Positions 1 through 5,097 of a DNA stretch of 5,097 nucleotides are shown here, one piece after another. Origin of the DNA: a bacterium (GTDB lineage Bacteria; Actinomycetota; Acidimicrobiia; Acidimicrobiales; CATQHL01); assembly GCA_028819945.1 (NCBI GenBank), contig JAPPKQ010000065.1, positions 1 to 5,097 of the forward strand. The letters run 5' to 3'. The notes beneath the pieces are model-generated. The model saw nothing but the letters and a program-made list of their open reading frames with translations, did no database searches and was not told the origin of the DNA. The translations under genes and the position numbers were made by a program. The stretch's first letter is position 1. Every line of letters starts with the position of its first letter.

Positions 1-1513
1 CCCCGATGTCGTGGGTGATGTCGACGTACAGGCACCCCAGGCCGGATGTCACCCCCGGCGCCAGCGGCACGACGATCCTCCGGATCCCCAGCACGTCGGC
101 CAGCTCGGCGGCCATCAGCGGCCCGGCGCCGCCGAAGGGGACGAGGGTGAAGTTGCGCGGGTCCAGTCCCCGCTCGACGGTCACGACGCGGATCGAGCGC
201 GCCATGTTGTTGTTGGTGATGTCGATGATTCCCAGCGCCGCGTCGGTCACACTCAGCCCGAGTTCATCTGCGAAGGACTCGACTGCTCGGCGCGCCGCGT
301 CGGTGTCGAGACTGATGCCGCCCGCGAGCCCCACGTCGGCCACGAGGCGGCCGGCCACGAGGTTGGCGTCGGTCACGGTGGCGTCGGTGCCGCCGAGCAG
401 GTAGGCGGCCGGCCCCGGGTCGGCCCCGGCGCTCTGAGGCCCGACGTGCGGCAGGTGCCCGGCGTCGACCCAGGCGATCGAACCCCCGCCGGCGCCGATG
501 GTGACGAGGTCGATGGCCGGGAATCGTGCCGGTTGGCCGAACCGGGGCGAGAACTCGTGCACGATGTCCGCACGGCCGCCCTGCACCACGGCGATGTCGG
601 CGCTGGTGCCGCCGATGTCCAGCGAGATGACCTCCTCCAGACCCTCCGAGGAGGCGAGCACGCCGGCCGCCACCACCCCGCCGGCCACGCCGGTGGAGGC
701 GGCGACCCCCTCGGCGGCCTTGGCCCCGGCGGCCGGACCCGAGGTGAGCAGGCGGGCGGGGAAGCGCGAGGCGCTCTCGGAGGTCAGCAGTCCTCCCCCG
801 GAGTGCATCACGTACAGGCGGCCGGCGAAATCGGCCTCGCGGAGCCGGCTCTCCAGCGCCGTCAGGTACTCGCTCACGACCGGGGCCAGGTAGGCGTTGA
901 GCACGGCGGTGGAGGTGCGCTCGAACTCGGGGGGTTCCCGCAGCAGCGAGCCGGAGGTGCTGACGAACGCGCCGGGAACCTCGGACCGGACGATCTCCGC
1001 CGCCTCGTCCTCGTGGACCGGGTTGACGTAGGAGTGCAGGAAGGCGATGGCGAAGGTGCCGATGCCCCGCCTCGCGGCCAGGCGGGCCGCGGCGCGCACC
1101 TGTTCGGCGTCCAGGGGGATCACCACGTCGCCGGCGTAGTCCAGGCGCTCGGTGATCTCGAAGCGGTTGCGGCGCGTCACCAGCGGCGGCGGCGGGTCCC
1201 ACTGGATGTCGTAGGGGTCGCCCCGGTTGTGGCGGCGCAACTCCAGCACGTCCCGGAAGCCCCGGGTGGTCAGCAGCGCCGTGGCGGCGCCCCGCTGGGT
1301 GATCACGGCGTTCGTGGCGACCGTGGTTCCGTGGGCGATCATCTCGATATCGGAGACCGAGATACCCGCCGCGGTGATCGAGTCCAGCACCCCCTGGTCG
1401 AACGCCGAGGGCGTCGACGGCACCTTGGAGATGCGCTGCTCGTCACCCCGCACGGCGACGAGGTCGGTGAAGGTCCCGCCCGTGTCGATCCCGACCTGCC
1501 AGCCGCCCTGCAT
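1..1513 (-). CDS. hyuA: Second, divergent HyuA-like ATPase subunit (A'), C-terminus beyond window
   Basis: A second hydantoinase/oxoprolinase A subunit. It starts at the ATG at 1513 (MQGGWQVGIDTGG...), and 504 codons are open to the left edge, so about 190 residues of a roughly 690-residue protein are missing. The start is well supported: GGGAGG lies 8 bases upstream and the phosphate-binding motif IDTGGTFTD falls at residues 9-17, as usual for the family. Further motifs are AHGTTVATNAV (60-70), HSGGGLL (237-243), SGPAAG (258-263), LDIGGTSADIAVV (298-310), TIGAGGGSIAWVD (338-350), QSAGADPGPAAYLLGG (360-375), VTDANLVAGRL (380-390) and FGGAGPLMA (460-468). Two departures stand out: Met467 replaces the His normal in GGAGPLH, and about 15 extra Ala/Gly-rich residues follow SGPAAG (264-278). 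It differs too much from the 3603-5097 copy to be a recent duplicate. It may be an alpha'-type partner in the same complex, or the A subunit of a further A-B pair to the left. Confidence 0.96.
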   Translation of the reverse strand, partial: MQGGWQVGIDTGGTFTDLVAVRGDEQRISKVPSTPSAFDQGVLDSITAAGISVSDIEMIAHGTTVATNAVITQRGAATALLTTRGFRDVLELRRHNRGDPYDIQWDPPPPLVTRRNRFEITERLDYAGDVVIPLDAEQVRAAARLAARRGIGTFAIAFLHSYVNPVHEDEAAEIVRSEVPGAFVSTSGSLLREPPEFERTSTAVLNAYLAPVVSEYLTALESRLREADFAGRLYVMHSGGGLLTSESASRFPARLLTSGPAAGAKAAEGVAASTGVAGGVVAAGVLASSEGLEEVISLDIGGTSADIAVVQGGRADIVHEFSPRFGQPARFPAIDLVTIGAGGGSIAWVDAGHLPHVGPQSAGADPGPAAYLLGGTDATVTDANLVAGRLVADVGLAGGISLDTDAARRAVESFADELGLSVTDAALGIIDITNNNMARSIRVVTVERGLDPRNFTLVPFGGAGPLMAAELADVLGIRRIVVPLAPGVTSGLGCLYVDITHDIG

Positions 1514-1521
1514 GATCAGCG

Positions 1522-1527
1522 CCTCCC
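1522..1527 (-). promoter_or_regulatory. Ribosome binding site of the second hyuA
   Basis: On the minus strand this reads GGGAGG, 8 bases before the ATG at 1513. It fixes the start of the second hyuA. It also shows that the gene has its own initiation signal, unlike hyuB, which appears to depend on coupling. Confidence 0.8.
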
Positions 1528-1530
1528 GTC

Positions 1531-1547
1531 GGGCCCCGCACGGGCCC
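1531..1547 (-). other. Possible small stem-loop in the gap before the second hyuA
   Basis: GGGCCC occurs at 1531-1536 and again at 1542-1547, separated by 5 bases, and could fold into a 6-bp all-GC hairpin four bases upstream of the ribosome site at 1522-1527. The copies also form a 9-base direct repeat (CGGGCCCCG at 1530-1538 and 1541-1549). No T-run follows, so it does not look like an intrinsic terminator. In such GC-rich DNA it may be chance. Confidence 0.3.
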
Positions 1548-1598
1548 CGAGCGTCACGGTGAAGCTACAACATGGCCGCCCGATGCTCGAAACCCCCT

Positions 1599-1796
1599 CT
1601 AGGCGCCGGGATTGGATTCCTCCAGGCGTCTCAGCCGGTGGAAGACCCGCTCGCAACTCTCGTCGCAACAGCGCCTGAGTTCGCCGCCGTCGGGCTCGGC
1701 GAAGCTCCAGTAGCGAGCGATGAGCAGGTTCCCGCACACGTCGCAATGGTCGACCGTCGTGTCGTGCCAGTTCTTCTTCAGGTCATGCCACGCCAT
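1599..1796 (-). CDS. Small cysteine-rich TRASH/YHS-like zinc-finger protein, candidate gamma subunit
   Basis: A 65-residue protein beginning MAWHDLKKNW and ending at TAG. It carries HCDVC (17-21) and then CCDESC (43-48). The spacing C18-x2-C21-x22-C44-x3-C48 and the CxxxC followed by a basic/aromatic tail (ERVFHRLRRL) resemble TRASH/YHS-type treble-clef zinc sites. C43 and H17 are extra possible ligands. There is no signal peptide or membrane segment, so it should be cytoplasmic. The ATG at 1796 was chosen because GGAGGGG lies 8 bases upstream; the open frame up to 1835 would add only an Arg/Pro-rich tail read from hyuB. It overlaps the end of hyuB by 14 bases, so the two are probably translated together. 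Lying between A/B subunits, it may be a small zinc-binding adaptor like the gamma subunits of acetone and acetophenone carboxylases. That is an inference from position and cysteines, not from recognised homology. A metal-sensing or chaperone role is also possible. Confidence 0.75.
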   Translation of the reverse strand: MAWHDLKKNWHDTTVDHCDVCGNLLIARYWSFAEPDGGELRRCCDESCERVFHRLRRLEESNPGA

Positions 1797-3606
1797 CGCG
1801 CCTGCCCCTCCGCAGCGCCGCGGTGGCCTCGGCATCGACGGTGAGCCCCGCCGCCCCGGTGCCGTCCAGCACGACGCCGTAGTCCAACTCCGCCGAGGGC
1901 CGGCTCACGAACCCCAACTCGACGTCGGCCAGCACCTCGGCGGGGTCGCGCTCCAGGGGATCCCCGTAGCCGCCGCCGGAAGGCGAGGTGATCCGAACCC
2001 GGTCACCCCGGCGGAGGCGGATGTTGGTGAATTTCGACGGCGATACCAGACCGAACGCCTCCTGGAAGGTCTCGTAGGTGTCGCTGCCCGCCGGCGCCAC
2101 CTCCAAGGCCGTCCGGCTGCCGTGGCGACCTCCGAACAGCCCCCAGGGGGAGCGCTTCATGCGCTCCGAGAGTGCGCTCACGGTGATCACGTCGCCCACC
2201 ACCTCCATGACGCGCCGCACGCCGAGACCACCCCGGTGCCGGCCGGCGCCGCCGGTGTCGTCGTTGAGGCAGTACTCCTCGTGCACCCACGGCCACTTGG
2301 TCTCGAAGATCTCCACCGGGGTGTTCCGGCAGTTGGCGTGCGGCACGATCTGGGCGCTGTTGCCGTCGCTGGTGGCCCGGCCGCCCCAGCCCATCCCCTC
2401 GAAGTGGTAGTGCGCGTAGTACTCGCCGTTGCGGGGGTCGACCCCGCCGAACAGGAAGTTCAGCGACGTGTTGCCGCTGGCGGCGGCGGCCCGCTCGGGC
2501 AGGATCTGGCTGAGGATCTGGCCCAGCACCAGTTCCATGATGCGCGGCTGGAACTCGGTCTGGCCGCCCACGCACGGCCCGGGCAGGCGCACGCAGGTGA
2601 TGGTCCCCGCCGGCGCCACCACCTTGATGGGTCGCACGATGCCGGCGTTGACCGGTACGTCGCGGGCCAGGACGTACAGCAGGCCGTTCAGCGAGGCCGA
2701 CAACGTCACGACGTAGGGGGCATTGATCGGTCCGACGGCCTGCTCGTCGGACTTCGAGTAGTCGAAGATCAACTCGTCGCCCTCCACGATGATCCGCGAG
2801 CGGATCCAGTAGGAGCGGTCCGATATGCCGTCGTCCTCCATGCAGTCCTCGCCGGTGTAGATACCGTCGGGGAGGCCGGCGATCTCCGAGCGCATGTACG
2901 CCTCGGCGTAGTCCAGGATCTGCTCGAATGCCTCGTTGAGCCCGTCGACACCCCGCTCGGCGATGAGGCCGCCGACGCGCCGCTCCCCCACCCGCAGCGA
3001 GCCGACCATGGCGTGCAGGTCGCCCCAGGAGTTGTTCGGGGTGCGGTGGTTCGCGAGCATGATCCGCCAGATGTCCTGCACCGGCTCGCCGCGGTCGAAG
3101 AGTTTCGTGGGCGGGATGCGCAGGCCCTCCTGGAAGATGTCGGTGGCCGTCGCGGCGAAGGAACCCGGCGCCATCCCGCCGATCTCGGCGAGGTGGGCGA
3201 TGTTGCCGACGAATGCGGCCAGTTCGCCGTCGCGGTAGACGGGAGCGACCATCATGTGTTCGGGCAGGTGCGAGCCGCCCCGGTAGGGATCGTTGTGCAC
3301 GAAGATGTCGCCGTCGGCGAAGTTCTCCGGGCCCACCTCGCGGATGATCCAGGTGGCGGCGTAGAGCGAGGCGCCCAGCATCGCCGGGTTGATGCCGGCG
3401 GTGGCGATGAGCCGGCCCCGGCGGTCCAGCACCAGGGTCGAGAAGTCGAGCCCCTCGGAGAAGATCGGCGAGTAGGCGGTGCGCATCATGGCGAAGGCCA
3501 TCTCGTCGCAGATGTTCCGGACCCGCTTGTACAGGAGGGTGAGGCCCACCCGGTCGATGCCGGCGCCCGGCGGCGGCGATGTGGCGGTCATGGATGTGCC
3601 GGTCAT
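1783..3606 (-). CDS. hyuB: Hydantoinase/oxoprolinase-family subunit B (HyuB-like), complete
   Basis: Catalytic partner of the HyuA ATPase: it completes the hydrolysis or carboxylation after ATP-dependent activation of the substrate. The product is 607 residues, within the usual range for free-standing B subunits. Family signatures run in order: MRTAYSPIFSEGLDFS (41-56), FVHNDPYRGGSHLPEHM (102-118), IAHLAEIGGMAPGS (136-149), YQEG-like FQEGLRIPPTKLF (158-170), LANHRTPNNSWGDLHA (184-199), TPVEIFETKWPWV (429-441), GGAGRHRGGLGVRR (452-465), SPSGGGYGDPLERDP (541-555) and LDYGVVLDG (574-582). The start is the ATG at 3606, in an ATGA overlap with the upstream stop. The frame remains open to 3780, but the extra 58 residues are arginine-rich, unlike the family, and lie inside hyuA. 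A second in-frame ATG at 3591 is an alternative start. In the HxxDVGG-type motif the sequence is HLAEIGG, with Glu for the usual Asp. The neighbours support an A-B complex; substrate specificity is not readable. Confidence 0.97.
   Translation of the reverse strand: MTGTSMTATSPPPGAGIDRVGLTLLYKRVRNICDEMAFAMMRTAYSPIFSEGLDFSTLVLDRRGRLIATAGINPAMLGASLYAATWIIREVGPENFADGDIFVHNDPYRGGSHLPEHMMVAPVYRDGELAAFVGNIAHLAEIGGMAPGSFAATATDIFQEGLRIPPTKLFDRGEPVQDIWRIMLANHRTPNNSWGDLHAMVGSLRVGERRVGGLIAERGVDGLNEAFEQILDYAEAYMRSEIAGLPDGIYTGEDCMEDDGISDRSYWIRSRIIVEGDELIFDYSKSDEQAVGPINAPYVVTLSASLNGLLYVLARDVPVNAGIVRPIKVVAPAGTITCVRLPGPCVGGQTEFQPRIMELVLGQILSQILPERAAAASGNTSLNFLFGGVDPRNGEYYAHYHFEGMGWGGRATSDGNSAQIVPHANCRNTPVEIFETKWPWVHEEYCLNDDTGGAGRHRGGLGVRRVMEVVGDVITVSALSERMKRSPWGLFGGRHGSRTALEVAPAGSDTYETFQEAFGLVSPSKFTNIRLRRGDRVRITSPSGGGYGDPLERDPAEVLADVELGFVSRPSAELDYGVVLDGTGAAGLTVDAEATAALRRGRRDGVA
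1805..1811 (-). promoter_or_regulatory. Ribosome binding site of the small zinc-finger gene
   Basis: On the minus strand this reads GGAGGGG, 8 bases before the ATG at 1796, and it lies wholly within the last codons of hyuB. A strong site in this position supports the 65-residue reading frame as a real gene and decides its start against the longer frame opening at 1835. Confidence 0.75.
3577..3606 (-). repeat. Imperfect 15-base tandem repeat covering two successive start codons of hyuB
   Basis: On the minus strand, ATGACCGGCACATCC (3606-3592) is followed at once by ATGACCGCCACATCG (3591-3577), a match of 13 of 15 bases. It encodes MTGTS-MTATS and gives hyuB two in-frame ATG codons. It looks like a small local duplication of the 5' end of the gene. 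Confidence 0.6.
3603..3606 (-). other. ATGA stop/start overlap coupling hyuA to hyuB
   Basis: On the minus strand the four bases ATGA contain the ATG of hyuB and the TGA of the upstream hyuA. No good purine-rich ribosome site precedes this ATG (the upstream bases read GAGGCCCCACC). Initiation probably relies on ribosomes terminating on hyuA, which would keep A and B in equal amounts. Confidence 0.8.
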
Positions 3607-5097
3607 GGTGGGGCCTCGGCGTCGCTGCGGGCGATGATCAGGCACTGGCTCTGGTGCACCGTGGCCCGGAACCCGGGCGGGACCCAGGTCGTGGAGTCCG
3701 CCTCCTCGATGACCGCGGGGCCGTCGAGCGTCTCCCCGACCGCCAGGGTGTCGCGATTGACGATGAGCGCGTCCACCCACTGACCGGCCGCCGCCAGGAC
3801 GCGCCGGGTCGCCGGCGCCGTGCCGTCACCCCGGCCGGAATAGGGACGGATGAGCACCTCCGGCGCCTCCGAGAGGGCCGTGGCGCCCAGGTAGACCGAC
3901 TGGATGGGCTGGTCGCGCATCTCGTAGCCGTAGGCGGCCTTGTGGGTGGTGTGGTAGCCGTCGGCGAGCCGCGCCACGAAATCGGCCGCCTCAGGACCGA
4001 TCGGCACCGCCAACTCGAAGCTGCGGTCCACGTGGCCGAACTCGGTGCGGATCTCCTGCTCGTAGTTCTGGCCCACGTAGCGGCAGGCCACGTAGGTGGT
4101 GAAGTCGATGGGCCCCTCGGCACGCCGCAGTTGCGACCGCAACTCCGCCACGGTGTCGTCGGCCAGACGGCCCAGTGTCGCCGGCAGGTCGGCGGCCTCG
4201 CCATGGTCGAGGCGGCGCACGAGCGTGATCCGGCGATCCACGCGCTGGTCGGCGATGACCGTGCCGTAGGCGGACACCAGCCCGGGGTTCGGCGGCACGA
4301 TGACGCGATTCATCCCCATGCGACGGGCGATCTCCACCGCATGCAGCGGGCCCGCGCCCCCGTAGGCCACGAGGTCGAACTCCCGGTAGTCCAGGCCTCG
4401 GTCGACGGTCACGAGCCGCATGGCGCCGTCCATGTTCTCGATCGAGACCGACACGATGGCCTCGGCGGCGTCCTCGGGGTCGAGCCCCAGGCGCTCGGCG
4501 AGCGGGGCGACGGCGGAATGCGCCCGCCCGGCGTCGAGGCTCATCCGGCCGCCGAGGAAATAGCCGGGATTCAAGCGGCCCATCACCACGTTGGCGTCCG
4601 TCACCGTGGGCGCCTCGCCCCCGAGCCCGTAGCACGCGGGACCTGGATCGGCTCCGGCGCTCTCCGGCCCCACCTTCAGGAGACCCCCCGAATCGATGGA
4701 CGCGACGGAGCCGCCGCCCGCGCCGATCGTCGTGACGTCCAGGATCGGCAGCGCCAGCGGGAGTCCGAACTCCACCTCGAACAGTCCCGAGAACTGCAGT
4801 TCGCCGTCGGTGACGACGCCCACGTCGGCACTGGTGCCGCCCATGTCCAGCGTCACCGCCTTGGCGGTTCCCACCGCGCGGGCGAAGTGGGCCCCTGCGA
4901 TCATCCCCGCGGCGAGCCCCGAGAGCACGATCTCCACGGGCCTCGACGTGGCGTCGGGGATTGCCACGTGGCCGCCGTTGGAGCGCAGCAGGCCGTGCCA
5001 CCCGCCCATCCCGACCGTCTCCAGCTCCCTCAGGAGGTCGCCGGCGAAGTCACCCACGATCGGCTTGACATAGGCGTCCATGACCGTGGTGTTGGAC
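3603..5097 (-). CDS. hyuA: Hydantoinase/oxoprolinase-family subunit A (HyuA-like ATPase subunit), N-terminus beyond window
   Basis: ATP-dependent A subunit of a cytoplasmic hydantoinase / 5-oxoprolinase / ketone carboxylase complex. The frame is open to the right edge, and the 497 visible residues cover about the last 70% of a roughly 700-residue family member. The ATG at 5081 is internal: it lies inside a stretch (SNTTVMDAYVKPIV) that aligns with a mid-protein segment of the second hyuA here. Counting that Met as 1, ASKHA-type nucleotide motifs are LDMGGTSADVGVV (78-90), TIGAGGGSVASID (118-130), ESAGADPGPACYGLGG (140-155), VTDANVVMGRL (160-170) and YGGAGPLHA (240-248). The C-terminal domain has the family marks CRYVGQNYEQEI (333-344), YHTTHKAAYGY (376-386) and GPAVIEEADSTTWVPPGF (454-471). 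One oddity is SGLAAG at 54-59, where the family usually has SGPAGG or SGPAAG. The TGA stop overlaps the hyuB start, so the two are probably translationally coupled. The family call is very secure; the substrate is unknown. Confidence 0.96.
   Translation of the reverse strand, partial: SNTTVMDAYVKPIVGDFAGDLLRELETVGMGGWHGLLRSNGGHVAIPDATSRPVEIVLSGLAAGMIAGAHFARAVGTAKAVTLDMGGTSADVGVVTDGELQFSGLFEVEFGLPLALPILDVTTIGAGGGSVASIDSGGLLKVGPESAGADPGPACYGLGGEAPTVTDANVVMGRLNPGYFLGGRMSLDAGRAHSAVAPLAERLGLDPEDAAEAIVSVSIENMDGAMRLVTVDRGLDYREFDLVAYGGAGPLHAVEIARRMGMNRVIVPPNPGLVSAYGTVIADQRVDRRITLVRRLDHGEAADLPATLGRLADDTVAELRSQLRRAEGPIDFTTYVACRYVGQNYEQEIRTEFGHVDRSFELAVPIGPEAADFVARLADGYHTTHKAAYGYEMRDQPIQSVYLGATALSEAPEVLIRPYSGRGDGTAPATRRVLAAAGQWVDALIVNRDTLAVGETLDGPAVIEEADSTTWVPPGFRATVHQSQCLIIARSDAEAPP

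Larger units (their letters stand above)
1514..1598 (-). other. 85-base gap between the zinc-finger gene and the second hyuA
   Basis: This is the only non-coding stretch in the window. Apart from the ribosome site and the GC-rich hairpin, I see no convincing -35/-10 promoter, no intrinsic terminator and no further small reading frame. The absence of a terminator leaves read-through into the second hyuA likely, but a weak internal promoter in the less GC-rich part (about 1562-1600) cannot be excluded. Confidence 0.5.

Noticed and set aside
264..1202. 312-codon minus-strand frame within the second hyuA
   Set aside because: It is an out-of-frame shadow of hyuA with an Arg/Gly-rich, motif-free product. 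The true frame runs from 1513 to the window edge.
1529..1598. Intrinsic terminator after the zinc-finger gene
   Set aside because: The only hairpin candidate (GGGCCC pairs) is short and has no following T-run; it is followed by a ribosome site and a gene.
11..1678. 555-codon open frame on the plus strand opposite the second hyuA
   Set aside because: Same reason: low-complexity Arg/Gly/His-rich translation, while the minus strand carries every HyuA motif in one uninterrupted frame.
1797..1835. Longer start for the small zinc-finger protein (ATG at 1835)
   Set aside because: It adds only MPRPPRRCGGAGA read out of frame from hyuB. The GGAGGGG site is correctly spaced for the ATG at 1796 instead.
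3607..3780. N-terminal extension of hyuB to an ATG at 3780
   Set aside because: The 58 extra residues are arginine-rich, lie wholly within the hyuA coding sequence and do not resemble the family. The ATG at 3606 gives the typical start and an ATGA overlap.
1720..3783. 687-codon open frame on the plus strand opposite hyuB
   Set aside because: It is the antisense of a family-confirmed gene. Its product is rich in Arg, His, Gly and Ala with no recognisable domain. The openness follows from the rarity of TTA, CTA and TCA codons in the GC-rich minus-strand gene.
361..4600. Similar DNA stretches in the two hyuA genes (for example near 361-420 and 4585-4625) as a possible repeat
   Set aside because: The similarity follows conserved protein motifs (VTDAN, AGADPGPA) and breaks up between them, so it reflects old paralogy rather than a recent DNA repeat.

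Overview
The window is about two-thirds or more G+C. It reads as one compact, co-directional gene cluster transcribed entirely on the minus strand, from right to left. Codon third positions are strongly G/C, so the antisense frames stay open for long stretches, but none of those plus-strand frames resembles a protein. The composition and the GGAGG-type ribosome sites fit a high-GC bacterium (an actinobacterium or a high-GC proteobacterium, for example). Nothing here fixes the taxon more closely.

In order of transcription the layout is as follows. (1) 5097-3603 is a HyuA-type ATPase subunit of the hydantoinase/5-oxoprolinase/ketone carboxylase superfamily, with its N-terminal third beyond the window. 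(2) 3606-1783 is the partner HyuB-type subunit, complete at 607 residues, and its start overlaps the hyuA stop in ATGA. (3) 1796-1599 is a 65-residue cysteine-rich protein that looks like a TRASH/YHS-type zinc finger. It has a good ribosome site inside the end of hyuB and overlaps it by 14 bases. (4) After an 85-base gap, 1513 to the left edge holds a second, clearly divergent HyuA-type subunit with an intact N-terminus, cut by the window edge at about residue 504. There is no recognisable terminator in the gap.

Together the genes give A - B - small zinc protein - A'. HyuA and HyuB subunits form ATP-dependent complexes: the A subunit, with an ASKHA-fold nucleotide site, phosphorylates an amide or enolate oxygen, and the B subunit completes hydrolysis or carboxylation. 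As I recall it, the acetophenone carboxylase core complex is built as (alpha alpha' beta gamma)2, with two different A-type subunits, one B-type subunit and a small zinc-binding gamma. This window encodes just that set of parts, which is its most interesting aspect. The substrate cannot be read from the sequence: hydantoin, 5-oxoproline, another lactam and a ketone are all possible. The alternative is that the second hyuA starts an independent A-B pair whose B gene lies to the left of the window.

No tRNA, rRNA, CRISPR array, insertion sequence or phage feature was seen, and no stretch longer than 300 bases lacks a gene.
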